From the NCBI RefSeq assembly GCF_042433895.1, contig NZ_JBHLUA010000021.1, positions 67,754 to 131,753 of the forward strand: a DNA stretch of 64,000 nucleotides, written 5' to 3'. The notes beneath the pieces were generated by a model. That model worked only from the letters and a program-made list of their open reading frames with translations. It ran no database searches and had not been told where the DNA came from. The first letter of the stretch is position 1; every line of letters starts with the position of its first letter. Shown piece after piece: positions 46,658 through 55,135 of this stretch. The stretch is from Mesonia maritima (GTDB lineage: Bacteria > Bacteroidota > Bacteroidia > Flavobacteriales > Flavobacteriaceae). The position numbers and the translations under genes are program-made.

Positions 46658-47122
46658 TTAATAAATAACCGGACCTTTTAAATTTCTATCGTACATTACA
46701 ATACTTCCGGCAACAGAAACATTTATGCTCAATGGTGTAGAGAATTTTACCAACTTATGAGATTTTTCTTTTGCTGCGGAAGACAATCCGTGATCTTCTG
46801 CGCCTAAAAGATAAACGGCGCGGCGTGGATGATCGAACTTTTCTAGCGATTCTGCTTCTTCACAAAGTTCAACCCCAATTAACATAGCGCCTTTAGGAAG
46901 ATGATCATAAAAATCTTCGAACGTGTTATAATGAAAATATGGAATTGCGCCAACAGCTTTATGCGTATCTGAAGCTTGTTTTTCGTAACGATTGCCAATG
47001 GTGAAAATAAAATTTGCTCCAAAATTTTGAGCAGATCGCCATAAAACCCCTAAGTTTTCGGGCGTTTTTCCATTCTGAATTCCAATTCCGAAAAAGCCTT
47101 GTTCTAAATTATCAATCGTCAT
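46658..47122 (-). CDS. TrmH/SpoU family RNA methyltransferase
   Basis: A 154-residue SPOUT-class protein. It has GIQNGKTPENLGVLWRSAQNFGANFIFTIG (read in pieces: NxG-R motif 1 as NLGVLWRSA), AVYLLGAEDHGLS (motif 2) and LSINVSVAGSIVMYDR (motif 3, the SAM-binding knot). It would 2'-O-methylate an RNA, target unknown. Length is typical of short TrmH proteins. Its start overlaps the end of the upstream GreA-like gene by 11 bp, so the two are probably co-translated. Confidence 0.9.
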   Translation of the reverse strand: MTIDNLEQGFFGIGIQNGKTPENLGVLWRSAQNFGANFIFTIGNRYEKQASDTHKAVGAIPYFHYNTFEDFYDHLPKGAMLIGVELCEEAESLEKFDHPRRAVYLLGAEDHGLSSAAKEKSHKLVKFSTPLSINVSVAGSIVMYDRNLKGPVIY

Positions 47123-47612
47123 AATTTATAGAAATAATTTCGATATTTCTTTCCTCTTCACCTAATTTAAAATTTGTTTGCTCTCCTTCTTTTTTACCGG
47201 TAATCGCTTTAGCTATAGGGGCAACAAATGCAATTCTTTTCTTTTTCACATCAGCTTCATCTACCCCAACTATTTTAAATTCTTGAGATTTGCCATTTAT
47301 CTTAAGTGTAACCGTTGCGCCAAACCTAACTTCATCTTTTGGTTGGTCTTTTGCATAAATAATTCTTGCTGAAGAAATTCGCTCATTTAATAAAGCTATT
47401 TTTCCATCGATTACAGCTACTGCTCTTCTTCTTTCGGTTTCATTTTCGTGGCTAACCGATTTACGTTCGGCTTCTAATTCTATTTTTTCTTCTTCTAAAT
47501 CTTGATAACCTCTTTCGGTAACGTAATTGGTGACTCCGGCAGGTAATGCGGCGCGTGGTGGAATTATCGGTTTTTCTTCCTGGTCTTCTTCTTTCACAAA
47601 TCCTCTACTCAT
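47112..47612 (-). CDS. GreA/GreB family transcription elongation factor-like protein
   Basis: A 166-residue protein. A charged helical hairpin (residues ~33-85: YQDLEEEKIELEAERKSVS...AVIDGKIALLNERIS) is followed by a beta domain (VRFGATVTLKINGKSQEFKIVGVDEAD...IAFVAPIAKAITGKKEGEQ), the GreA coiled coil plus FKBP-like arrangement. Gre factors stimulate transcript cleavage by stalled RNA polymerase. An N-terminal extension with PIIPPRAALPAGVTNYVT precedes the coiled coil. It overlaps the RNA methylase gene. Confidence 0.85.
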   Translation of the reverse strand: MSRGFVKEEDQEEKPIIPPRAALPAGVTNYVTERGYQDLEEEKIELEAERKSVSHENETERRRAVAVIDGKIALLNERISSARIIYAKDQPKDEVRFGATVTLKINGKSQEFKIVGVDEADVKKKRIAFVAPIAKAITGKKEGEQTNFKLGEEERNIEIISINYDD

Positions 47613-47750
47613 ATTCTATTTTTTAACTTTTCGCAATCAATTTAATTAATGTTATGACATATTTCCATAAAAACTAAATTTAGACTGTTTAATATTTGTT
47701 AAAAAAAGACAAACATTCTATATTAGCCAAACGGATATCTCCCTGTTTAT

Positions 47751-50711
47751 ATGACTTTAAATGAACTAACTTCTCTTATAGAGAATTCTTCTTCTGCAAA
47801 AGCGATTCTAACGTATTATAAAGGAAATTTTGTATATAGCTCTACAAACTTGAAGTACGACGAATTTTTTAAAGATTTTAGTACAGAAAAAAGTTTGTTT
47901 CATTTACAAGATTTTGTAGAAAATAAAACGGAGTTTAAAAAAAAGCTTGATGTTTCCTTAGAAAATATTAAGACAAAAAATGAAACGGATTCCTTTGAGT
48001 TTATTTATAAACATCATGAATTCACCTGTAAAAATTCACCGGTGTTTAATGCAAAAGGGCAGTTAGAATTTGTGGTACAAACCTTAATTTCTGCAGATAA
48101 TCATGAAATGTTATCGAGGACTGTTCCTTATAAAAATTTATTAGCAAATATTCCCGGCGTTATCTACCGTTATAGCGTTACAGATAATTGGCAATTAGAG
48201 TTTTTAAGTCATAACGTTGCTTCGTTAACAGGCTATTCCCATACAGATTTTCTAAAAAATCCTAAAAAATTTCTGCGTTGCGTTCATCCGGACGATTTCT
48301 ATAAATTAGCTTCTATTTCTAGGAATATTCAAACCTTGGAACACTTCCATATTCAATATCGAATTTATAAAGCTAACAGAAGTATAATTTGGGTTGAAGA
48401 GATTGGCTCTATTACAGCAAACGCTGAAGGTAAAAAAATTATTGATGGGGTTATATTTGATGTAACTGAAAAAATTCAGCATAAACTTCAACTTGAAAAA
48501 TTAAACTCCCGCTATACGTTAGCCCAGCGAGCAACAAATGATGCTATCTGGGATTATGATATAGCTTCTCAAAAAATTACGTGGGGTGAAGGTTTTAATA
48601 AGCTTTTTGGCTATTTATATTCCACAAAAACTTACTCTTCAGAAAATTTAAGAGAACAAACCCATATTCACCCTGATGATGAGGAAGCAGTTTTAAACGA
48701 TTTACAAAATGCACTGGCAGATAAAAAAATCTCGCAATGGGATCAAGAATACCGCTATATAAAAGCTGATGGATCAATAGCCTACGTAAAAGGAAGATGT
48801 TACATCGCCAGAGACAAAGATCTACGTGCAGTTAGAGTTGTTGGTTCTTTACAAGATATTACTTCAGAAAAAAATAGAGCCACCCAAAAAGAATTAATTC
48901 TTGAAATTAATAAAAATTTTGATGTTTCTACCGACTTAAAAACTGGTTTAGAAAAAGTTTTACATACCATTAAAAGTTTTTTCGATATAGAATACGCTGA
49001 AATTTGGCTTACTTCGATTGATAATAATCATCTAAATTTAATTACACATACACACGCTAAAAATATTAAGCTTAAAAAGACTTCCATAAAGCGCAAAGAA
49101 GGTTTATTAGGAAAGGTTTGGCAAAAAAACACAAAAGAATATTTTTCTACTACAAACTTCACAAATACGCAATTGCTTGATTTTAAAAAATTAAACGGAG
49201 TAGCAATTCCCATTAGTATTTCTAATAAAGTAATTGGCGAACTTTTACTTTTCACGAAAATTGAACAAATAAAATTAAAGCAATTCTCCCAATTACTTAA
49301 AGGAATAAATGAGGAAGTAGCTATAATAATTGAACGAAAGAAAAAGGAAGAAGAGCTTAATACTTTTTTCAATATTTCTAATGATTTACTTTGTATTGCA
49401 GGCTTAGATGGCTATTTTAAAAAGATTAATCCCGCGTTCACAAAAAATTTAGGTTATTCTGAAGAAGAAATCTTAAGTATTCCGTTTGAAGAATTAGTTC
49501 ACCCTGAAGACGTAAAACTTCTTCACAATGAAATGGCGAGTTTAGCTAAAGGAATTCCTATTTTTCAAAACGAATTTCGATATATTCATAAAAATGGTAA
49601 TATAATCTGGTTGTCCTGGACTGCTTCCTCAGAACCTGAAGAAGGACTTATTTATGCTATAGGTAAGAATATTACCGCTACTAAAAAAGCGGAATTTAAT
49701 TTAAGAGATCTCAACAAAAAATTAAAAGAAGCACAGAACATTGCAAAACTCGGCTATTGGAAAAGACAACTTTCAAATGAAGTTTCTTTTTGGTCCGATG
49801 AAGTTTATAAGATTTATGAACAAGATCCTGACAAATTTACTCCATCTTTTGAGCACCTCATAAAAACTTTTCATCCCGAAGAACAATATTTATTAAAAGA
49901 AAAATTCTCTGAAATTCTTATTGAAAATGAATATAAGGATTTTGAGCATCGTATAATTACCCCTAAAGGGAAAACAAAATGGGTATGGCAACGTATTAAA
50001 TTAGAAACCGATAAAAACGGTAATCCCACTACTCTAAGAGGGATTATTCAGGATATTACAGTTGCTAAAGAAAAAGATATTCAAATTAAATCGAGCCACG
50101 AGCGTTTTGAATTAGCAATGAAAGCCACTAACGAACTTATTTGGGATTGGGACACCGAAACGGATGTTGTTACACGAAGTAAAGGATATTCAACAATCTT
50201 CGGCTATAAAAAAACACGAACAACTTCTGTGCAAGGTTTTTGGTTTAAAAAAATCCATCATCTCGATCGCCAACGCGTAAAACATGATTTATTTGTCACC
50301 TTAGCAAATAAAAACAATAATAAATGGGAAAGTGAATACCGTTTTATTAAAGCTAATGGAGAAATTGCACACGTTCAAGATTCAGGATATATTATTAGAA
50401 ATGCAAATGGCAAAGCAGTAAGAGTAGTTGGTGCCGTAAAAGATATAACAGCATCTAAACGAATGGTGAGAGAAATAACCAAGCAAAATGAAATTCTTAA
50501 AGAAATAGCGTGGATACAATCACACAAAGTCCGCGCACCATTGGCCAAGATATTAAGTTTAACAGAAATTCTTACTCATAACGATTATAAAGATAGTAAT
50601 TTAACTGAAAAAGAACTTTATTCTTTTATTGCTGAATCTGCTTACGAGCTTGATCAAGTTATAAAAGAAATCGTACTTAAAACTGAAACGATACAAAAAC
50701 ATTCTCTATGA
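47751..50711 (+). CDS. Multi-PAS/GAF sensor protein with a DHp-like end and no ATPase domain
   Basis: A 986-residue, apparently soluble protein. It has a degenerate N-terminal PAS, then PAS domains at about 125-240 and 250-375 (each ending in a PAC-type DxTxxK), a GAF-like region ~385-530, and three further PAS units to ~910. It ends with WIQSHKVRAPLAKILSLTEIL, which looks like a histidine-kinase H-box (His in QSHKVRAP), and a helical tail of ~50 residues. No N, G1, F or G2 boxes of a kinase ATPase follow; the protein simply ends. Its stop overlaps the ATG of a response regulator, so the pair should signal together. Confidence 0.85.
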   Translation: MTLNELTSLIENSSSAKAILTYYKGNFVYSSTNLKYDEFFKDFSTEKSLFHLQDFVENKTEFKKKLDVSLENIKTKNETDSFEFIYKHHEFTCKNSPVFNAKGQLEFVVQTLISADNHEMLSRTVPYKNLLANIPGVIYRYSVTDNWQLEFLSHNVASLTGYSHTDFLKNPKKFLRCVHPDDFYKLASISRNIQTLEHFHIQYRIYKANRSIIWVEEIGSITANAEGKKIIDGVIFDVTEKIQHKLQLEKLNSRYTLAQRATNDAIWDYDIASQKITWGEGFNKLFGYLYSTKTYSSENLREQTHIHPDDEEAVLNDLQNALADKKISQWDQEYRYIKADGSIAYVKGRCYIARDKDLRAVRVVGSLQDITSEKNRATQKELILEINKNFDVSTDLKTGLEKVLHTIKSFFDIEYAEIWLTSIDNNHLNLITHTHAKNIKLKKTSIKRKEGLLGKVWQKNTKEYFSTTNFTNTQLLDFKKLNGVAIPISISNKVIGELLLFTKIEQIKLKQFSQLLKGINEEVAIIIERKKKEEELNTFFNISNDLLCIAGLDGYFKKINPAFTKNLGYSEEEILSIPFEELVHPEDVKLLHNEMASLAKGIPIFQNEFRYIHKNGNIIWLSWTASSEPEEGLIYAIGKNITATKKAEFNLRDLNKKLKEAQNIAKLGYWKRQLSNEVSFWSDEVYKIYEQDPDKFTPSFEHLIKTFHPEEQYLLKEKFSEILIENEYKDFEHRIITPKGKTKWVWQRIKLETDKNGNPTTLRGIIQDITVAKEKDIQIKSSHERFELAMKATNELIWDWDTETDVVTRSKGYSTIFGYKKTRTTSVQGFWFKKIHHLDRQRVKHDLFVTLANKNNNKWESEYRFIKANGEIAHVQDSGYIIRNANGKAVRVVGAVKDITASKRMVREITKQNEILKEIAWIQSHKVRAPLAKILSLTEILTHNDYKDSNLTEKELYSFIAESAYELDQVIKEIVLKTETIQKHSL

Positions 50712-51088
50712 GTAAAAGCAAAGTCCTGATAATTGACGATGATCCGGTAGTACTCACTTTGCACAAACTACTTTTAAAAAAGCAAAATAGAATCGATGAA
50801 AAAGATATAATGTGTTTTACATCTGGAAAAGAAACCCTTCAATATTTCAATAATAAAACTGAAGAAGATACATTCTATTTGCTGTTGTTAGACATAAATA
50901 TGCCGTTTTTCGACGGGTGGAATCTTATAGAAATGTTAAAATACGACAATTTAAAGATAATTATTGTAACTTCGTCGATAGAACAAAAAGATAAGCTAAA
51001 GGCTTATTCCTATAAAAGAGTGATTGACTTTTATAGCAAGCCTCTAACTCATGGTTGTTGTAAAGTTATACTAGACCATATAGCGTAG
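50708..51088 (+). CDS. Stand-alone response regulator (receiver domain)
   Basis: A 126-residue CheY-like receiver. It has the acidic pair DDD in VLIIDDDPVVL, the phospho-acceptor Asp in YLLLLDINMPFFDGW, the Thr/Ser switch in IIIVTSSIEQ, and the conserved Lys in FYSKPL. There is no output domain. It overlaps the multi-PAS gene by 4 bp (ATGA) and ends at a terminator, forming a two-gene operon. It may act by protein contact. Which kinase phosphorylates it is unknown, because its partner has no ATPase domain. Confidence 0.92.
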   Translation: MSKSKVLIIDDDPVVLTLHKLLLKKQNRIDEKDIMCFTSGKETLQYFNNKTEEDTFYLLLLDINMPFFDGWNLIEMLKYDNLKIIIVTSSIEQKDKLKAYSYKRVIDFYSKPLTHGCCKVILDHIA

Positions 51089-51117
51089 CGCAATCATATT
51101 ACTTTTTTCATGCAAAT

Positions 51118-51145
51118 AAACCCAAGCTTGACCCGCTTGGGTTTT
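51118..51145 (+). terminator. Terminator after the PAS/response regulator operon
   Basis: AAACCCAAGC (51118-51127) / GCTTGGGTTT (51135-51144), seven-base loop, 30 bp beyond the response-regulator stop. Confidence 0.8.
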
Positions 51146-51401
51146 CTATTTTTGGTTAATGCATAAATGCTTTTAATATATCTCGTTTAAAATTTCCAAT
51201 TCTCTTTTTTGGTTATATAACCTCTAAATTTAACTTTAACAGAATACAATTAAAATTTATCTAAAAAAGAATCTTTAAAAAGCAAATCAGCTCGATAAAA
51301 AGTATAATTTTTAAGATTTAATTAAAAATATTAATTAAACTAAGATTGTAAATTTACAATGCTATAAATAGTTTCCCCTAAGCTAATTTAATACACAATT
51401 T

Positions 51402-51409
51402 TAACTTTG
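51402..51409 (+). promoter_or_regulatory. Candidate -7 element upstream of a small gene
   Basis: TAACTTTG fits TAnnTTTG perfectly, 40 bp before the ATG at 51449. No TTG at the expected distance. Confidence 0.35.
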
Positions 51410-51448
51410 CTTTTACTTGAAAGTAAGGCTAGGAAATTATTATTTGCA

Positions 51449-51595
51449 ATGAAAAAAGGAAGAAAAATAACACAGCTTGAAACAGATCAGTTCTATAATT
51501 TAGGAAAAAAACACGGATTAGGAGAAGGAATTATTATTGGTGTTTCGGTATTAAGTATATTTTTATTTTTAACCTATATTCTTTTACCTTTTTAA
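51449..51595 (+). CDS. Small single-span membrane protein
   Basis: A 48-residue frame from ATG 51449: basic start (MKKGRKITQLETDQ), then FYNLGKKHGLGEGIIIG and one hydrophobic helix to the end (VSVLSIFLFLTYILLPF). A longer frame starts at 51407 but would overlap the candidate promoter. I do not recognise the family. It stands alone between a terminator and a decayed region, with about 300 bp of featureless AT-rich DNA on its left (51146-51401). Confidence 0.45.
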   Translation: MKKGRKITQLETDQFYNLGKKHGLGEGIIIGVSVLSIFLFLTYILLPF

Positions 51596-51661
51596 ACTTA
51601 AAATTGTAGAAATTTAACGTTGTGATTTTTCATGAAATTTCTATTTAATTTCAATTTCAAG

Positions 51662-51858
51662 TTACCTGCCTTCTTCTTCTTCAGCTTTACAATCCATCAT
51701 CATTCCTATTGAACTTCATATAGCTAAACACTAAAACCTATTCCTGAAAACGACATATTATTAAGACTTCCTGCTACTACAACTCCCAACGGTAATCCAA
51801 TAGCGATAATAAAAGTTAGCCAACATTTTCGGTAAAAATTTTGAGAAATTAAAGCCAT
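51662..51858 (-). pseudogene. Remnant of a small membrane protein gene
   Basis: On the minus strand ATG 51858 begins MALISQNFYRKCWLTFIIAIGLPLG, which runs to a stop at 51724 (44 residues). In another frame just beyond, DCKAEEEEGR is readable, ending at 51662. Small flavobacterial membrane proteins with an amphipathic start, a Gly-rich helix and an acidic EEGR-like tail are familiar to me, and the two halves look like such a gene broken by small indels. It could instead be an intact 44-residue gene. Confidence 0.35.
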
Positions 51859-52426
51859 TTGTTTTTCGATTCGTTTTATAACTCTTGTCTGTCAATTTCT
51901 TTTTTAAAAAGCGCTTCTGAATAATTACCTTATTTAACTCTTCTATATATCATTAATAAAATAATAATTTCATCACATAACCCGTTTACGAAGAATCCCT
52001 AGCAACTTTTCAAATTGCAGTCGAGTACTGCTGAGCCTAGAATCAAAGTTGGCTTTTATTTACTGAATAAGTTTTTTTCCCGAGAACTTAGGTATATAAA
52101 TTCTAATCTGGGTAAATAGATTCATTCCAAGGTTAGAAAAAGATAGAATTCGTAGAACATTAAAACCTACTATCTAATGAAGTTATAATATATAGTTTTT
52201 GTAGAAAATATTAAAAACTTTAAAAATAGAAGTGAAATCCAACTCATCTGATCAAATCAAGCAAAAGAGAAAATTCGTTTATTTTATTAATTATTTTAAT
52301 AAAATACAGCCTTAAATTTTAAGATATTAATCAATTTCATAATTAAAAAATACAAAATATGTTTATTGATTGTCAGACGTATGAATAAAAATTTTAATAT
52401 TCATTTACAGGAAGACTATGTATTGC

Positions 52427-52765
52427 TTAGTTAGAATTAAACTTTTCAGGAAGTACTTTTACTACTTTTAAGTCAAATATTTCAACCAAATTAATTGAAG
52501 AATTATTTTCTAAATAAATAAACTGATTTGAAGGGTTAGGATATAAAGAACAAGAAACTGCGTTATTCTCTTTTAAAGAAAGTGGTTGGGTAACAAATAT
52601 AAATGATCCTACCATATCGCTAAACGAACTCACATTGCTATCACAACTTATATATACAAAGAAGTCAATTCTGTTGCAGTATTTAGTCCGTTAATTTTTA
52701 TCGAAGTATCCGCTGAAGTTTGTCATTGTTGTATTTCATGATTTAAATGATTTGGATCTCTCCGA
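52427..52765 (-). pseudogene. Remnant of a T9SS-secreted protein gene
   Basis: The minus strand encodes the end of a T9SS type A domain (VSCSLYPNPSNQFIYLENN, stop at 52427). Before it, in a shifted frame with internal stops, lies what looks like the end of a fibronectin type III domain (TSADTSIKINGLNTATEL, then SCDSNVSSFSD). No complete N-terminus or signal peptide is recoverable. It is a degraded cargo gene. An alternative, a short intact gene of 68 residues, is unlikely because it has no signal peptide. Confidence 0.6.
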
Positions 52766-53280
52766 ACCGGAAAAGAATATTATCCAAATAGGTGCAAAGA
52801 GTAGTCATTGCACAAAGGGACAAATTTTATGACATGAATTGAAACACCTCGAATAGTAGCAAGATCGATATTTCTTATATTTTATAGCTCTTATACAAAT
52901 TAGCAAAAAAAGTTTAATCTTCTGGGATTTCAAGAAAAAAGAACCATCAGAAAAAGCTCTTCATTTCATTCAGTTTAAGTGACCGTGTACCCAAAGTTTT
53001 TTGTAGGTATTAAAAAGCCGCACTCAACCTGAATTTGAATTTATTAATATTGATAAACTCTTGTGCTCCTCTTTTATCTTCTACATCATACTTATGTGAC
53101 GCTTACTATTATTGTAGCTAGTTTTTATCTTTTAAATCATCACAGAAATTTCCTTTATGCTTTCCTTTTGGAAATTTCTCCTTATTAAATTCATTCGATT
53201 TTCCTTTTTGGAATAGTTGAGCTTCTCCTGTCATTTCCTTTTACCAAATGGTATAGAAACCTTATAAAATACACTCTATC
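52766..53280. other. Gene-poor decayed DNA
   Basis: No convincing gene is present. Short minus-strand frames such as MTGEAQLFQKGKSNEFNKE (starting near 53233) and, in another frame, DVEDKRGAQEFININKF are separated by stop codons and look like fragments of former coding sequence. The stretch 51859-52426 is similarly without a recognisable gene. Confidence 0.4.
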
Positions 53281-53979
53281 CTAATTTTCAAAGTAATTTT
53301 TAATATAACTGAGTACATAATTTTTTCTGCTTCTGGCAATGGGAAGCTCTATGTTCTCTATAACCATCGTGGAATCCTGAATGCGTTTGAAATATTTTAA
53401 ATTCACGATATAAGACTTATGGATTTGTAAAAAATCACCTGATGGAAGTTCTTCTAATATATTTTTCAAGGTTTGATGAATTACCATCTTATCTTCATTC
53501 TCTCGGTAAATTTCAATATAATTCTGCAAAGCACTTATATAAAGAATTTGATGAGGATATATTTTGTAAAAAAACCCGTTTTCTTTAAAAAGCAGTGGGG
53601 ATAACGAGTTTTCCTTTTTATGCATTAACTCATATAATCTTTTTGCTTTATAAACCGCTACTTTAAAATCTTCAAAGAAAATTGGTTTTAAAAGATACTC
53701 TATAGCATTGACTTTATAGCCTTTAAGGGCAAATTCAGGATGGGCGGTGGTAAAAATTATCATAGTTCCTAAATCTTTTAGGGTTTCTGCAAATTCCAAA
53801 CCGTTCAAAAAAGGCATCTGTATATCCAAGAATATAAGATCTACGGCGTCTTTTTTTAATTTATGAAGAGCATGAGGATTGCCATAATTATCTATAGGCT
53901 CCAAAAAGTCAAATTCCCTTATAAATTCATTTAAACCTTCACGGGCAATCCGTTCGTCATCAACTACGATACATTTCAT
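53281..53979 (-). CDS. LytTR-family response regulator
   Basis: A 232-residue regulator. The receiver (residues 1-120) has CIVVDDERIAREGL, phospho-acceptor Asp in DLIFLDIQMPFLNGLEF and Lys in YLLKPI. A LytTR DNA-binding domain follows (FFYKIYPHQILYISALQNYIEI...LQIHKSYIVNLKYFKRI...IPIARSRK-like LPIARSRKNYV). It likely controls genes near itself in response to the adjacent LytS-like kinase, whose 3' end it overlaps by 20 bp. Confidence 0.93.
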   Translation of the reverse strand: MKCIVVDDERIAREGLNEFIREFDFLEPIDNYGNPHALHKLKKDAVDLIFLDIQMPFLNGLEFAETLKDLGTMIIFTTAHPEFALKGYKVNAIEYLLKPIFFEDFKVAVYKAKRLYELMHKKENSLSPLLFKENGFFYKIYPHQILYISALQNYIEIYRENEDKMVIHQTLKNILEELPSGDFLQIHKSYIVNLKYFKRIQDSTMVIENIELPIARSRKNYVLSYIKNYFEN

Positions 53980-54637
53980 TATTTTTTGATAAATTTATTT
54001 TCAGCTCCACTTTATAAATTCCATTTTCAGTTTCTTGGTGTAGCTCATAATTATCGGGATACGACAATTCTAATCTTTTTTTGGCTTGTTCCAGCCCCAC
54101 TCCTGGCCTTTTTTCTTCGGAAGAAAATTCAGCAAAGGTGTTTTCTATGTCCAAGTTTAATACTGAATCATTTTTTACGAATATTTTGAGATGGATAAAA
54201 TTTCCGTTTGTATTGGGTGCCACGTGTTTAAAGGCATTTTCTATAAAAGTGGACAGTAAAAACGGAATAATTAGAAGCTGATTTTTAGGGATATCGTTAA
54301 GGCTAAAGTGAATACCCAATTCTTCATTTGATTTATCTTTTTCTATTTGAAAATAATACTTTAAGAAAGTTATTTCATCTTCCAGTTGTATAAACCTATT
54401 CTGGGATTCATAAATATAATATTTCAATATCTTGCTGTACCGCGATAAGAGTTCTAAAGCTTCGTCCTTATCTTTTCTAATAAGGAATTGTAGGTTGTTC
54501 AAAATATTAAAGGTGAAATGTGGACTAAGCTGAGTGCGCAAATGTTCTATTTCAATTTTCAATACGTTTTTTTCTAATTCCTGATGCTTTTTTTCATAAG
54601 CCAAATTTCTTTTTAAAGTTTCTATGGCATAACTCAT
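53960..54637 (-). CDS. LytS-type histidine kinase, catalytic half (split gene)
   Basis: A 225-residue cytoplasmic part of a His_kinase (pfam06580-type) sensor. It has a coiled helix (LKRNLAYEKKHQELEKNVLKIEIEHLRTQ), the phospho-acceptor motif LSPHFTFNILNNLQFL, and ATP-binding segments LIIPFLLSTFIENAFKHV and GVGLEQAKKRLEL. Alone it lacks membrane segments. The membrane half is encoded just upstream in another frame, with a 4-bp overlap (ATGA). Together they total ~350 residues, the normal size of such kinases, suggesting one gene split by a lost T (see 54634). Confidence 0.85.
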   Translation of the reverse strand: MSYAIETLKRNLAYEKKHQELEKNVLKIEIEHLRTQLSPHFTFNILNNLQFLIRKDKDEALELLSRYSKILKYYIYESQNRFIQLEDEITFLKYYFQIEKDKSNEELGIHFSLNDIPKNQLLIIPFLLSTFIENAFKHVAPNTNGNFIHLKIFVKNDSVLNLDIENTFAEFSSEEKRPGVGLEQAKKRLELSYPDNYELHQETENGIYKVELKINLSKNNEMYRS

Positions 54638-55011
54638 TCCTGAAATAAAAAAATTAGCAAAAACAGGCCAAAAAACATCGAAGTAAGCAAATCGTTAATT
54701 TCAACAAGGTATTCTTGCTCTAAAAATTTCGTAAATATAAAATAACCATATCCCGTTAATAATGAAGAGCTAAACAGTGCTAAGAGCAAGTTATAAGCTA
54801 TCAGCTTGGCATTAACTTGGTAAAATTGGTATTTCTCAATCAATATTCGCCTAACAATAGTTTCGTGCATTATCAATACTGCCATTACCCCAAAAGTATA
54901 TAACAGAGCCCCAGAAAATTGAAGTTCTTTATTGGTAGCCAGTTGTAAAAGGATTATCAATAAAATAAAAACCCAAAAAAAATAGCGTATGTTTTTTATA
55001 GAAAATTTCAT
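54634..55011 (-). CDS. LytS-type histidine kinase, membrane half (split gene)
   Basis: A 125-residue protein with four transmembrane helices (FFWVFILLIILLQLA; LYTFGVMAVLIMHETIV; AYNLLLALFSSSLLTGYGYF; LTSMFFGLFLLIFLF). It ends abruptly after the fourth helix, following a run of seven Ts. One additional T would read through as LLIFFISGMSYAIETLKRN into the catalytic half. 55011-53960 plus one base is exactly 351 codons. It may be frameshifted, genuinely split with coupled translation, or rescued by slippage. Confidence 0.75.
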   Translation of the reverse strand: MKFSIKNIRYFFWVFILLIILLQLATNKELQFSGALLYTFGVMAVLIMHETIVRRILIEKYQFYQVNAKLIAYNLLLALFSSSLLTGYGYFIFTKFLEQEYLVEINDLLTSMFFGLFLLIFLFQE

Positions 55012-55109
55012 TTTTTCAAATGTAGGCTTTTATAAAATTGACTTTTTACAGTTCATCAAAAAATAAAGACTGATTGTCAAATGTAAAACGTGGAAATTTT
55101 ACTAAACTA

Positions 55110-55117
55110 TAGTTTTG
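55110..55117 (+). promoter_or_regulatory. -7 element for the outer-membrane protein gene
   Basis: TAGTTTTG, a perfect TAnnTTTG match, 18 bp before the ATG at 55136. The -33 TTG is not evident at normal spacing. Confidence 0.4.
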
Positions 55118-55135
55118 TTTCAAATAATATACACA

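Noticed and set aside
54634..54660. Programmed -1 frameshifting at the T7 run of the split kinase
   Set aside because: Heptamer and geometry could allow slippage, but no downstream stimulatory structure is evident and simple one-base loss explains the data; kept only as an alternative within the finding.
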